From assembly GCA_903892415.1 (NCBI GenBank), contig CAITIQ010000148.1:1-64000 (forward strand): a DNA stretch of 64,000 nucleotides, read 5' to 3'. Position numbers and translations under genes: made by a program. The notes beneath the pieces were generated by a model. That model worked only from the letters and a program-made list of their open reading frames with translations. It did not search any database and had not been told where the DNA came from. The first letter of the stretch is position 1. Each line of letters opens with the position of its first letter. The DNA is from an uncultured delta proteobacterium (GTDB taxonomy: Bacteria > Myxococcota_A > Polyangia > Polyangiales > Polyangiaceae). Shown one piece after another: positions 8,845-17,843 of this stretch.

Positions 8845-10128
8845 ATGAGCACTTCTTTGCTTCGCTCCAGCGCCGTTGTCTTGCTGCTCGTCGGTTGCAC
8901 TCAGGACTTCGACCGCTTTCGGTCGACTGGGGGAGGTGGCTCGACTGCTGGCGGCGGCGGAGCTGGTGCTGGTGGCGCGGGAGGCGGCGGCGGAACCGCA
9001 GGTGGCGGGGGAACCGCGGGTGGCGGGGGCCAGGTCAGCTGCGTGGACGGCGATTGTGTTGACCCTGGAGAGTGTGCTGACGCCGCCTGCGTGAACGATG
9101 TCTGTGTCGAGACCCCGCTACCGGCTGGGACGAGTTGCAGCGTGGGCGTTTGCTCGCCAGGCGGTGACTGCGTCGAGTGCAATAGCAACGACGATTGCTT
9201 CAATGGCGAGACCTGCAACGTGACCGATTGCGTCCCACCGGGATGCTTCGATCGCGTGATGAATGGCATGGAGACGGGGCAAGACTGTGGCGGTCCGTGT
9301 TCACCCTGTACCAACGGCGGAGGCTGTTTGACCGCGGAAGACTGCACGAGCGGTTTCTGCAACGGGACCCAGTGCGCGCCTTGCAACGGCACCGACGATT
9401 GCGCTGCTGCCAACTTCTGCAACGGGCAAACGCAGGTTTGCGACCCCGATTTCGTCACTGGCTCTGCCTGCACTTCGTCGAACCAGTGCGTCAGCGGAAA
9501 TTGCGCCGACGGCTTTTGTTGCGACACGCCGTGCAACGGGACCTGTGAGGCCTGCTCGAGCGCCAAGAGCGTAGGGCCAGACGGCACCTGCTCCTTGATC
9601 GACGTGACTGCAGATGCAGACCCGGATTCGGAGTGTGGCAACGGCCTGTGCACGACTGGCGATTGTGATCCCAACGCGGCTCAGTGCGAACTCGAGGTAG
9701 TCGGAAGCTCTTGCGGTGGCGACGTTTGCTCCGGATTTCAGCTCACGGTCTCGAGTTGCGACGCGAACGGCGGCTGCATGATGAACACGGCCGCTTGTCC
9801 CAACGGCTACCGTTGCCAGGGCAATGGCACCGCCTGCCGCACGACCTGCAGCAACAGCGGTCAATGCCAGGACGCATTCTTCTGCTCGGGTAATCAATGC
9901 ATGCCGAAGCTGTCGCTGGGGGCTAACTGTGGTGACGACTTCGAGTGTCAAAGCGGGATTTGCCAACCGGACGATAACCGTTGCTGCAATAGCCTCTGCG
10001 ATGACCTCTGTGAAACCTGCGACAACGTAACTGGCATGTGCACCCCGATCACCGCCGGGGACCCAGACGGTGAGTGCGACACAGCGCCGAACGTGAATTG
10101 TGTGGCAGGCAACATGTGCGGGCCCTGA
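8845..10128 (+). CDS. Cys-rich surface lipoprotein
   Basis: The 427-residue protein has a lipobox LLLVGC (Cys18), a linker dominated by Gly with Ala and Thr, and then a long region with dozens of Cys in patterns such as CVECNSNDDC, CTSGFCNGTQC and DGFCCDTPCNGTCEAC. Blocks of this kind recur in predicted surface lipoproteins of myxobacteria, and the Cys are expected to form disulfides outside the cytoplasm. No catalytic motif is seen. I chose the ATG at 8845 because it opens on the signal peptide. GGAA lies upstream and TAGGCT (8823-8828) 16 nt upstream. A purine-poor in-frame extension upstream is rejected. Confidence 0.75.
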   Translation: MSTSLLRSSAVVLLLVGCTQDFDRFRSTGGGGSTAGGGGAGAGGAGGGGGTAGGGGTAGGGGQVSCVDGDCVDPGECADAACVNDVCVETPLPAGTSCSVGVCSPGGDCVECNSNDDCFNGETCNVTDCVPPGCFDRVMNGMETGQDCGGPCSPCTNGGGCLTAEDCTSGFCNGTQCAPCNGTDDCAAANFCNGQTQVCDPDFVTGSACTSSNQCVSGNCADGFCCDTPCNGTCEACSSAKSVGPDGTCSLIDVTADADPDSECGNGLCTTGDCDPNAAQCELEVVGSSCGGDVCSGFQLTVSSCDANGGCMMNTAACPNGYRCQGNGTACRTTCSNSGQCQDAFFCSGNQCMPKLSLGANCGDDFECQSGICQPDDNRCCNSLCDDLCETCDNVTGMCTPITAGDPDGECDTAPNVNCVAGNMCGP

Positions 10129-10145
10129 GTCTCAGCTTCCTGCGC

Positions 10146-10151
10146 TAACCT
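10146..10151 (+). promoter_or_regulatory. Predicted leaderless -10 element (TAACCT)
   Basis: TAACCT is followed by CCCGGC and then the GTG at 10158, which puts the expected transcription start on the start codon. The upstream gene ends only 17 nt earlier, so this promoter would separate two genes that otherwise look like an operon. Confidence 0.45.
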
Positions 10152-10157
10152 CCCGGC

Positions 10158-12215
10158 GTGTCGCGACCAGAGCAAGACTCAGCCTCAGGCGTAGTGATGA
10201 CGAGGGAAGGCCTCGTCATCGGTGGTAACAAGGTCCCGCTCCTCGCTGGAAGCGTTCACTACTGGCGGCTTGATCCAAAACACTGGCGCGAGTGCTTGCT
10301 CGCCACCAAGCGGATGGGCTTCCCCATCATCGACACCTACGTGCCTTGGTCGGTGCACGAGGTATCGCCGGGGGTATTGGAGCTCGGGGAGCAAGACCCG
10401 CAGCGAGACCTCGGCGCGTTCTTGCGCTTGGTTCACGAACTCGGCCTTTGGGCCATCGTCAGGCCCGGCCCCCATATCAACGCCGAGTTGACCTGCTTCG
10501 GCATTCCCGACCGCATCATCTGGGACCAAGCCTGCCAAGCTCGCGGGCCCACGGGCGCGCCAGTGGTCCTGCCGATGCTGCCGCTGGCGTTCCCAGTGCC
10601 GAGCTATGCCAGCAAGACCTTCATTGACGAGACCAAGCGCTACTTCATAGAGCTTGGCAAGGTGCTGAAGCCGTTGCTCTACCCTGCAGGGCCCATCGTC
10701 ATGGTCCAGGTGGACAACGAAGGGGCGATGTACTTCCGAGACGGTCCCTACGATCAGGACTACCACCCCGATGCCTTAGCGCTCTATCGCGAGTTCCTGC
10801 GTTCAAAGTACAAGTCAATCGAGGCGTTTTCTGCGGCCTACGGAAATCCCAATCTGCGGTTCTCCGAGGCTGACCCACCCACCACCTTTGATGCGACCCG
10901 CTCCGAGGATTTGGTACGGCACATCGACTGGACCGAATTCCACGAGGTGCTGCTCGCCAACGCCATGACCGAGTTCGCCTCGGCTCTGACCGAGGCTGGC
11001 ATCGTTGGGGTTCCGCGTTCGCACAACTTCCCTCCCGGACAAGAGTCGACGCCGCTCAATGCGGCTCGCATCGGCCAGGCGGTGGACCTGATCGGCTATG
11101 ACTATTACAACAAGGCCTCCCCTGCGACGCGCAACATCCTTTCGCGTAGAACCTCGGAGCTCGCCGTTCGCAGTGACGCGCTGAATGTTCCGGCCTTCGC
11201 TTGTGAACTCGGCGCCGGGTTCCCACCGTTTTTTCCCCCGCTCGAAGAGCGGGATAGCATTTTTACTGTGCTATGCGCGTTGGCCTACGGCTTGCGCGCG
11301 TTCAATCTTTACATGGCTGTCGAGCGGGACCGCTGGATCGGCGCGCCGATCGATCCGCAGGGCAGGCCGCGCCCGTTTGCCGTTTTCTGGACCAAGCTCA
11401 GCGAAGCGTTGAATCGCGTTGGCTTCTTCTCGCTCGAGCGACGCACGCCGGTGCGGATTTTGATCCCTCGCAATGAGCGCCGACTGGCTCGCGTGATGCA
11501 CGCCTTTGGTCCCGTCTCAGGAGCGTTCTTTGCGGTAACCGGCGCGGGTGCGAAGGAGTGTGCTTTCGAAGAAGAGCTTGGGCTCGGCTATGCCCCGGCG
11601 GTTGAGGCAGACAGCTTTGCGCGGCTGCTCGAGGCGAGCTTGGAGGCTCGCGGGGTACCGTTCGCTCACATCGGAGGAGAAGACCGTGACGTCTCACTCG
11701 ATGGGGCAAAATGGCTGATCGTCGTCAGCTCGGGGGGGCTGAGTGCGACCTTGATGGAGCGGCTGCAGGAAGCTGCGGCGCGTGGAACGCTCGTCACGAT
11801 TGGTCCACGGCTGCCTGAACTCGGCGGGGCTCGGCGTTTGCTCAAAGCCCCGTTTGATCTCACCTCCCTCAACACCAATTCCAACATTGAGCTGCACTGT
11901 CCGCTCGACCCGGCAAGAGCGGAAGGTCTTGTTGGTCAGGCCATTGGCGCGCTCAATCTGCCGACGCTTTCCACCGACAAAGACGAGATCTTCACCACCG
12001 TTCATCACGACTCGGCGGGAGTTCCGCGCCTGCTCTTCGTCATCAATCCAACCGAGCTCGAGCGGACCGTCACCGTCTCGGTCGACCAGCGCGTCGAGTC
12101 GGCGGCCGATATCCTCAAAGCACACAGCTTCAAGCTTCAGCAGGGCACGCTCGAACTTTCGATTAGGGCCAAGACCGTACGCGTGCTCGAGCTACTGGCT
12201 GCCCCTGTCGGTTAA
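10158..12215 (+). CDS. Beta-galactosidase-like glycoside hydrolase (GH35 or related clan GH-A)
   Basis: The 685-residue enzyme begins GSVHYWRLDP and continues with IDTYVPWSVHE and VRPGPHINAE, the classic start of GH35 beta-galactosidases. The predicted acid/base is Glu188 in VQVDNEGAMYF and the nucleophile Glu350 in FACELGAGF. The later half, with RLLKAPFDLTS and strand-rich segments, fits accessory beta domains. There is no signal peptide, so it should act in the cytoplasm on imported galactosides. The GTG start is supported by the -10 hexamer 6 nt upstream. Its TAA overlaps the TAA of the convergent rmlC in a shared TTAA. Confidence 0.85.
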   Translation: MSRPEQDSASGVVMTREGLVIGGNKVPLLAGSVHYWRLDPKHWRECLLATKRMGFPIIDTYVPWSVHEVSPGVLELGEQDPQRDLGAFLRLVHELGLWAIVRPGPHINAELTCFGIPDRIIWDQACQARGPTGAPVVLPMLPLAFPVPSYASKTFIDETKRYFIELGKVLKPLLYPAGPIVMVQVDNEGAMYFRDGPYDQDYHPDALALYREFLRSKYKSIEAFSAAYGNPNLRFSEADPPTTFDATRSEDLVRHIDWTEFHEVLLANAMTEFASALTEAGIVGVPRSHNFPPGQESTPLNAARIGQAVDLIGYDYYNKASPATRNILSRRTSELAVRSDALNVPAFACELGAGFPPFFPPLEERDSIFTVLCALAYGLRAFNLYMAVERDRWIGAPIDPQGRPRPFAVFWTKLSEALNRVGFFSLERRTPVRILIPRNERRLARVMHAFGPVSGAFFAVTGAGAKECAFEEELGLGYAPAVEADSFARLLEASLEARGVPFAHIGGEDRDVSLDGAKWLIVVSSGGLSATLMERLQEAAARGTLVTIGPRLPELGGARRLLKAPFDLTSLNTNSNIELHCPLDPARAEGLVGQAIGALNLPTLSTDKDEIFTTVHHDSAGVPRLLFVINPTELERTVTVSVDQRVESAADILKAHSFKLQQGTLELSIRAKTVRVLELLAAPVG

Positions 12216-12757
12216 CGCTCGGGTTGGTAGTCCGGGTAGCTCAGGTCCCGCGCCGAGATGACCACCGTTGGTATCGGCCAAACGATCCCAAACGCTGGGT
12301 CATTGAAGCGAACCCCGCGCGCGCTCTGAGGCTCGAACGACGGGGCAATTTGATAGAACAGCTCGCACTCGTCCTCCAAGGTAATGAAACCGTGGGCACA
12401 GCCCGCAGGGATGTAGAGCGCCTCGTGGTTATTCGCGGTCAGCTCAGCCGCTGTCCAAAGTAAGTAGGTTGGCGACGTTGGCCGCAGGTCGAGTGCTACG
12501 TCGAAGACCCGCCCGCGCGTGCAACGCACGAGCTTGGTTTCAGCGTGCGGCGCTGCTTGGTAGTGCATGCCCCGCAAGGTCCCTCGTTTGTGATTGAAGG
12601 AGATGCTGAATTGCGCGTCCGGTATGACCAGGCCACGCTCGCGGAAGAGTTCGATGGAAAATGTCCTCGCGAAAAAGCCGCGCTCATCTGCGAGCCTTTC
12701 CGGCACGAGTTTGAAGACCCCGTGTACTTCGGTGGCCTGGAACGCAAGCTCGCTCAT
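12212..12757 (-). CDS. rmlC: dTDP-4-dehydrorhamnose 3,5-epimerase
   Basis: The 181-residue protein shows the RmlC cupin signature: ERGFFARTF, FSISFNHKRGTLRGMHYQ with the catalytic His, GRVFDVALDLR, and the YIPAGCAHGF strand. The enzyme epimerises C3 and C5 of dTDP-4-keto-6-deoxyglucose on the way to dTDP-L-rhamnose for surface polysaccharide. The rmlA, rmlB and rmlD genes are not in the window. Its ATG overlaps the stop of the upstream amidohydrolase (ATGA), which is an unusual operon partner. Confidence 0.92.
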   Translation of the reverse strand: MSELAFQATEVHGVFKLVPERLADERGFFARTFSIELFRERGLVIPDAQFSISFNHKRGTLRGMHYQAAPHAETKLVRCTRGRVFDVALDLRPTSPTYLLWTAAELTANNHEALYIPAGCAHGFITLEDECELFYQIAPSFEPQSARGVRFNDPAFGIVWPIPTVVISARDLSYPDYQPER

Positions 12758-13629
12758 TGCAGTTTCAAGAGCTCCTCGGCATTGCCGAATAGGACCTGCT
12801 CGCGCTTGCTTTCACTGATGGGGAGTCGTGACACCCAGCCAAGGATCTCACCGTAGTCGTAGGAACCATCCGCCTCATGGAAGCCGTAGGGAGCATCGGT
12901 GCCAAACAAGCAGCGTTCGGGGCCCATCACCCGAACGACGTCTCGCGCCAGCGCCTCATCGAGATAAGGGCTTGAAAGGTCGACCAGGAGGTTGGGGAGA
13001 TCTTTGCCTGCGCGCCAAAGATCGTCAAAGAACGGAAATCCGGCGTGCGCCGCGACTAGCTTCAATTTAGGGAAGGCCTCACAGATTGCCCGGTAGTCCC
13101 CGCGGGCCCCAAACCCGAGATGAATCAGCACCGGCAAGCGCAACTCTTCGGCGCGGCGCAATAGGGGCGTAAGCAGCTCTGTTCGGTAGTCGTGCCAATG
13201 CGGGTGAAGCTTGAGCCCGATCATCCCGGGGCTGCTCCGCCATTGCTCGAGCTCGTCGAGCACGCGCGGGTTCTGTCTCGGATTGAGAAAGATCCAGCCA
13301 AGCACTCGATCGGGGTGTTGGGCGCATAAGGCGGCGACCCCGGCGTTGTCGGGGCGCGCATCGATCGCGATGGTTTTCCCGGAGATCCTGACGTTTCCTT
13401 CCGGGGTCAGGGTGCTGCGGTGGATCGCTTCCACAAGGGGCCGCGTCCATGTCCGCCGAGCTAGGGCCCGAGCAACCCGCAGCAGGTTCGCAGGCGATTC
13501 GAGGATAGGCTCACTCATCGAAGGGATGAGAACCACTCGGGAAACGGCCCGGGCGTTCAGCTTCTCCAGCAGTGCGCCGGCCTCCAACATCCGAGGCTCG
13601 TAGTGGGCGTGCACGTCGATGATCCGCAT
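12754..13629 (-). CDS. Amidohydrolase-family metal-dependent hydrolase (Amidohydro_2 type)
   Basis: The 291-residue protein has the metal-binding HxH at DVHAHYE near the N terminus. The further metal or catalytic positions are LKLHPHWH, PVLIHLGFG, LVAAHAGFPFF and the terminal CLFGTDAPYG. This is the TIM-barrel pattern of the Amidohydro_2 family, which includes decarboxylases and lactonases. The substrate is unknown. It is the first gene of an operon with rmlC and starts at an ATG (13629), divergent from the kinase at 13688. Confidence 0.85.
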   Translation of the reverse strand: MRIIDVHAHYEPRMLEAGALLEKLNARAVSRVVLIPSMSEPILESPANLLRVARALARRTWTRPLVEAIHRSTLTPEGNVRISGKTIAIDARPDNAGVAALCAQHPDRVLGWIFLNPRQNPRVLDELEQWRSSPGMIGLKLHPHWHDYRTELLTPLLRRAEELRLPVLIHLGFGARGDYRAICEAFPKLKLVAAHAGFPFFDDLWRAGKDLPNLLVDLSSPYLDEALARDVVRVMGPERCLFGTDAPYGFHEADGSYDYGEILGWVSRLPISESKREQVLFGNAEELLKLQ

Positions 13630-13687
13630 CTTGGCCTCTCAAACTTCAGTACCAGCCGAGCGCGGTGCTAAGCTGTCCGCCGCCCTT

Positions 13688-15172
13688 ATGAACGACGCTG
13701 CGCCTCTCGTCCCGGTCTCGCCTGGTGACATCCTTCTCGGCAAATACGTGGTTGAACGCGTGATTGGCGCCGGTGGTATGGGCGTGGTCGTGGCGGTGCG
13801 GCACCGAGAGCTGGGCGAGCTCTACGCGATGAAGTTCATGTTGCCGGCCGCCCTGGCCAACCAACAGGCGATTGACCGCTTCGTTCGGGAGGCGCGCTCC
13901 GCGGCCAAGCTGAAAAGCGAGCACGTGGCCAAAGTACACGACGTTGGGCGTTTGGAGAACGGCGCGCCCTACATGGTGATGGAGCACCTCACCGGCCAAG
14001 ATCTCGAGGCGGTGCTCTCGGCAACAGGGCCGCTCTCCCCAGAGGTAGCTGCCACCTACGTGATGCAAGCGTGTGATGCCATCGCTGAGGCGCATGACGC
14101 CGGGGTCATCCACCGCGATCTAAAGCCCGCCAACCTATTCGTAACGAAGCGAGCCAATGGTAGCCCGTGCGTGAAGGTGCTCGACTTCGGCATCTCCAAA
14201 CAGGTCAATCCGGATGAGGCCGTAAACTCGATGACGCGCACCACGGCGATCATGGGGTCGCCGTATTACATGTCCCCGGAGCAGATGCGGTCGAGCAAGA
14301 ACGTGGACCACCGCACGGACATCTGGGCGCTGGGCGTAATCCTGTATCAGCTCTCCACCGGCCGCGTGCCCTTCCCCGGCGAGACGATCACCGAGGTGTG
14401 TTCTGGCGTGCTCGCCGATGAGCCCGCGTCTCTTACCGTCATCGCGCATATTCCGGCAGCCTTCGATGGGATCGTTCGGCGTTGCTTGCAAAAGAACCCG
14501 ACCTCGCGCTTCGCCAACGCACGCGAGCTGGCGTCGGCTTTGGCCGCTGTTGCGGGCGCGTCGCCTGGTACGAGCGGGCTCAATCTTCAGGTGGCTTCTG
14601 CGCTCCCTGGCCAGCCTGCTCGACCAGGAACGATGGCGATGGACGGGCCCCCGCCGCAGTTGGCACAAGCCCTCTCGAGGTCGCAGGGCGGCCAGGTTGC
14701 TCAAAGCGGTCAGACGCAAACGGAGTGGGGACGGCCAGTTGCGCCGCCGCAAAAGAAGAGCTCCGCAGGTTTGGTGATCGGCCTGCTTGGGCTCGCGCTG
14801 GTCGGCGGAGGGATTGGCGCCTTCGTGTTCATGCAGAAGGGCAAGGCCCCTGAGCCCGCTGCCGCGACGGCCAAGGAGACGGCGAGCGAGCCGGCCACGG
14901 CCCAGCCCGTAGAGACGGCAACGGCGAAGCCAGCGTTCGGTGACGGGCCGGGCACGAGTGCAACGCCGACAAACTCCGCCACGTTGGCTGCTAGCGCACC
15001 TGTTTCGGCGGAGCCAAGCGCAGAGCCGACCGCCAAGCCAACGGCCACAGCGGTGGCGACGGCCACGACGAAGGTCGTCAGCAAAGCCACGCCGACAGCG
15101 AAAGCCACGGCCGTCGCTACCTCGAAACCAGTCGCAACGGCGCGACCCACCGTTGGCGGCGGCATCTTCTAA
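13688..15172 (+). CDS. Serine/threonine protein kinase (Hanks type) with one TM and an Ala/Thr/Pro-rich tail
   Basis: The 494-residue kinase has the glycine loop GAGGMG (27-32), Lys49 (AMKFM), HRDLKPAN (His142, Asp144), DFGISK (Asp166) and SPEQM, so it should be catalytically active. A single hydrophobic helix spans about residues 361-381 (GLVIGLLGLALVGGG), followed by a low-complexity tail rich in Ala, Thr, Lys and Pro outside the membrane. The ATG at 13688 gives the usual short lead before the kinase domain. TAAGCT (13669-13674) ends 13 nt upstream. An earlier in-frame ATG at 13619 would overlap the divergent amidohydrolase gene and is less likely. Confidence 0.92.
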   Translation: MNDAAPLVPVSPGDILLGKYVVERVIGAGGMGVVVAVRHRELGELYAMKFMLPAALANQQAIDRFVREARSAAKLKSEHVAKVHDVGRLENGAPYMVMEHLTGQDLEAVLSATGPLSPEVAATYVMQACDAIAEAHDAGVIHRDLKPANLFVTKRANGSPCVKVLDFGISKQVNPDEAVNSMTRTTAIMGSPYYMSPEQMRSSKNVDHRTDIWALGVILYQLSTGRVPFPGETITEVCSGVLADEPASLTVIAHIPAAFDGIVRRCLQKNPTSRFANARELASALAAVAGASPGTSGLNLQVASALPGQPARPGTMAMDGPPPQLAQALSRSQGGQVAQSGQTQTEWGRPVAPPQKKSSAGLVIGLLGLALVGGGIGAFVFMQKGKAPEPAAATAKETASEPATAQPVETATAKPAFGDGPGTSATPTNSATLAASAPVSAEPSAEPTAKPTATAVATATTKVVSKATPTAKATAVATSKPVATARPTVGGGIF

Positions 15173-15192
15173 GCCGCTGACTTCTGCGGCGT

Positions 15193-15810
15193 TCAGTCGA
15201 GGAAACGCACCTGCTCGGCTGCCGCTTTCCACTCGAAGTCGCGGCCGGCTTGGGGTCTGACCAGCTCAGGACCAAGCAGCGGAAGAGGCACCAACCAGGC
15301 GAGGTTGGGGTACGCGCGTGCAAACGCGGCTAGCGCTAGCGGACCAGCAAAGCCGATGAAGACGAGCGTGCGATCGAGCGGCAGTCTGCGCAGCCGGCGC
15401 GTGTAGATGTTGAGCAAGGTGAAGCCCAACGCAAGGATCGGCGTGGCGAATCCGAAGGTTGGGAAGTACCACGCGCCGGCCACGCAGACCGCCAGAAGAG
15501 CGAGCCCGCTCATTCTACTTTTCAATACGAGGCCGCGCTGCTGCGCTACCCCGAGCGGGTTGCGGGTGCTGCATTGGGGACAGGTTGCAAATCGTAGGAC
15601 CTCGCGTGCGAGCTCTTCCATGCTCTTGGTCTTCACGGCGATCGGCTGGGCCGTGCCGGCTTCGATCTGCCGCTTGGCCTCGTCGGGCGGTAGAAAGAAC
15701 ACACGGTTCTTTTTGTTCACCGGCACATCGGGGATCTTGAGCCCGCTCACGCGCACGGTGGTTTCCGCCGCACAGGCTTCGCATGCGTACGTCAAGGTGA
15801 CCGCTGCCAT
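15193..15810 (-). CDS. Membrane protein with N-terminal zinc-ribbon-like CxxC pairs
   Basis: The 205-residue product opens with CEACAAE (Cys10 and Cys13) and has a second pair in ATCPQCSTRN near residue 78, which together could bind one zinc ion. Three or so hydrophobic segments follow (ALLAVCVAGAWYF, PILALGFTLLNIY, VFIGFAGPLALAAF). No family is recognised. TAAGCA ends 9 nt before the ATG at 15810. It converges with the kinase; a short GCCGC/GCGGC inverted repeat (15173-15190) lies between the two stop codons. Confidence 0.7.
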   Translation of the reverse strand: MAAVTLTYACEACAAETTVRVSGLKIPDVPVNKKNRVFFLPPDEAKRQIEAGTAQPIAVKTKSMEELAREVLRFATCPQCSTRNPLGVAQQRGLVLKSRMSGLALLAVCVAGAWYFPTFGFATPILALGFTLLNIYTRRLRRLPLDRTLVFIGFAGPLALAAFARAYPNLAWLVPLPLLGPELVRPQAGRDFEWKAAAEQVRFLD

Positions 15811-15892
15811 CGATTGCGCTGCTTAGCGGAAGTTGCGTCGCGCAGTCGAAGGATCCGGGGCCTTCGGCAGTTTTTCTCAACGAGGGCTAGCG

Positions 15893-15924
15893 CAAAAGCC
15901 CACCAGCTTGTCGGCTGGTGGGCT
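15893..15924 (-). terminator. Intrinsic terminator of pckA
   Basis: A perfect 11-bp stem (15897-15907 with 15914-15924) encloses a 6-nt loop. On the minus strand the stem runs straight into TTTTGCG, 26 nt after the pckA stop codon. The U-tract is short, so efficiency is uncertain. Confidence 0.75.
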
Positions 15925-15949
15925 CTCGGTCTAGCGCCGCGATTGGCTG

Positions 15950-17536
15950 CTAGAGGCGCGGACCTGCTTTGCGTACGTCTTCCGACGCCTGCTCGGCGAA
16001 CTTCTTGAAGTTGTCGGTGAACAGCGCAGCAAGCTTCTTCGCCATGGCGTCGTACCCGGCCTTGTCAGCCCAGGTATTGCGCGGAATCAGCATCTCGGCG
16101 GGAACCCCGGCGCACTCGGTCGGGACGGCCAAGCCAAACGTGGGATCTTCCACCGTCTTGGCGTTGTTGAGCTCACCGTTGTGGATCGCGTCGATGATGG
16201 CGCGCGTGTACTTGAGCTTCATGCGCGAACCAACGCCGTGCGGGCCGCCAGACCAGCCGGTGTTGACGAGCCAACATTGGGCGTTGTGCTTGGTCAGCTT
16301 GGAGGCGAGCAACTCAGCGTACTTCGTCGGGTGCCAAACGATGAAGGGCTGGCCAAAGCACGAGGAGAACGTGGCCGAAGGCTCGGTCACGCCCATCTCC
16401 GTACCAGCGACCTTCGCCGTGTAGCCGGAGATGAAGTGGTACATCGCCTGAGCGTTGGTGAGCTTCGACACGGGGGGCAACACGCCGAACGCGTCGCAGG
16501 TGAGGAAGATCACATTGTTCGGGTGCTTGGCGACGCAAGGCACCTTGGCGTTCGGGATGAATTCGATCGGGTAGCTGCAACGCGTGTTATCGGTGATCGA
16601 AACGTTGTCGTAGTCCACCTTGCGGCTGTGCTCGTCGAACACGACGTTCTCCAGCACCGAGCCGAAGCGGATTGCGCGGAAGATGTCGGGCTCGGCGGCC
16701 TCACTGAGGTTGATGGCCTTCGCGTAGCAACCACCCTCGATGTTGAACACGCCTTCATCACTCCAAGCGTGCTCGTCATCCCCGATCAACTTGCGCTTCG
16801 GATCGGCGGAGAGCGTCGTTTTGCCGGTTCCGGAGAGGCCGAACAAAACCGAGACGTCTCCCTTGTCCCCCTCGGTTGCCGAGCAGTGCATCGACAACAC
16901 GCCTTGCTTGGGCATCAGGTAGTTCATGATCGTGAACACACCCTTCTTCATCTCCCCGGCGTACTCCGAGCCGAGAATGACGAACTCTTTGCGCTCAAAG
17001 CTCAGCGCAATACTCGTCGTCGACGTCATGCCGAAGGTGTAACGGTTGGCCGGGAATTTCCCGCCGTTGAAGATGACGTAATCCGGCTCACCAAAGTTCT
17101 CGAGCTCTTCGTCGGTCGGTCGGATCAACATGTTGTGCATGAACAGCGCGTGGTAGGCGCGGGCACAGATCACGCGAATCTTGATGCGGTACTTCGGGTC
17201 CCAGCCGGCGTAGCCGTCGATGCAGTAAAGGTGTTCGCGCGTGTTGAGGTAGTCGATCGCACGTTCGCGGTTGGTGAGGAACACCTGCTCGGTCAGCTTG
17301 ATATTGACGGGCCCCCACCAAACGTCGTTGGTGCTGTCGGGGTGGTCCATGATGCGCTTGTCTTTAGGGCTGCGGCCGGTCTTGGCTCCGCTTAGCGCTA
17401 CGAGCGCGCCGCTGGAGGTGATGGCGCTCCCTTTCTCTCGCTGCAGTGCGAGCTCGTACAAGTGGGCCGGGGAGGGGTTCCGCAGCACCTCATGGACCGA
17501 GATTCCGTGGTTCGCGAGGGAGAACGAATTCACCAT
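15950..17536 (-). CDS. pckA: Phosphoenolpyruvate carboxykinase (ATP)
   Basis: The 528-residue enzyme matches ATP-type PEPCK in length and motifs. It has the kinase P-loop [13 protein letters not shown] near residue 235, the metal-binding [30 protein letters not shown], and the conserved [11 protein letters not shown]. It converts oxaloacetate and ATP to PEP, CO2 and ADP, the first committed step of gluconeogenesis. I chose the ATG at 17536 because AAGGAG lies 8 nt upstream; a GTG three codons earlier (17545) overlaps that ribosome-binding site. The gene is monocistronic, with a terminator downstream. Confidence 0.96.
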   Translation of the reverse strand: MVNSFSLANHGISVHEVLRNPSPAHLYELALQREKGSAITSSGALVALSGAKTGRSPKDKRIMDHPDSTNDVWWGPVNIKLTEQVFLTNRERAIDYLNTREHLYCIDGYAGWDPKYRIKIRVICARAYHALFMHNMLIRPTDEELENFGEPDYVIFNGGKFPANRYTFGMTSTTSIALSFERKEFVILGSEYAGEMKKGVFTIMNYLMPKQGVLSMHCSATEGDKGDVSVLFGLSGTGKTTLSADPKRKLIGDDEHAWSDEGVFNIEGGCYAKAINLSEAAEPDIFRAIRFGSVLENVVFDEHSRKVDYDNVSITDNTRCSYPIEFIPNAKVPCVAKHPNNVIFLTCDAFGVLPPVSKLTNAQAMYHFISGYTAKVAGTEMGVTEPSATFSSCFGQPFIVWHPTKYAELLASKLTKHNAQCWLVNTGWSGGPHGVGSRMKLKYTRAIIDAIHNGELNNAKTVEDPTFGLAVPTECAGVPAEMLIPRNTWADKAGYDAMAKKLAALFTDNFKKFAEQASEDVRKAGPRL

Positions 17537-17544
17537 TTGAGTCA

Positions 17545-17550
17545 CTCCTT
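17545..17550 (-). promoter_or_regulatory. pckA: Shine-Dalgarno sequence deciding the pckA start
   Basis: AAGGAG on the minus strand sits 8 nt before ATG 17536 and directly abuts GTG 17545, so only the ATG has a workable spacing. Confidence 0.8.
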
Positions 17551-17843
17551 GGCTCAGGACGAGCCGACGCCGACGGGCGAGAAGAACGGCCTCACTCTTG
17601 CCATTTTCGTGGGCAGGATCCCACCCCCAAACGTGCCTCGCGGGCTTAATGGCGATGTGACGCGCCGCACCATTTCGGCTTCAAAACGCGCATGGCGAAA
17701 ACAAGATATCGATACGGCGGGTGAAAAATTTGGCCCATCGGCTCCAATGTAAGTCATTGTGCGCCCAGGTAGTCCTGAGTGGTTTTGATGGCTGCCGGGA
17801 AACACGAGTCAATTCGCGCACTAGCGCCCTATCGAGGTTCGTT
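17551..17843. other. Divergent intergenic region between pckA and the SH3 protein
   Basis: This non-coding stretch must hold the promoters of both divergent genes. It is more AT-rich around 17695-17745 (for example GAAAACAAGATATCGATAC and GTGAAAAATTTGG). I see no clean -35/-10 pair on either strand and no obvious operator. TATCGA ends 8 nt before the ATG at 17844. Confidence 0.5.

Noticed and set aside
12212-12215. TTAA shared stop codons of two convergent genes as a regulatory signal
   Set aside because: A palindromic TTAA is the minimal way for two TAA stops to overlap; nothing more is seen there.
16181-17395. Open frame of about 400 codons on the plus strand opposite pckA
   Set aside because: It is a mirror of a strongly conserved enzyme in GC-rich DNA, with Arg/Val/Asp-rich composition and no family resemblance.
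17551-17843. Possible sigma-70 promoter for pckA (TTGACT on the minus strand near 17805-17815)
   Set aside because: The hexamer at the right distance (ATCAAA) is a poor -10 and lies more than 200 nt from the start codon.
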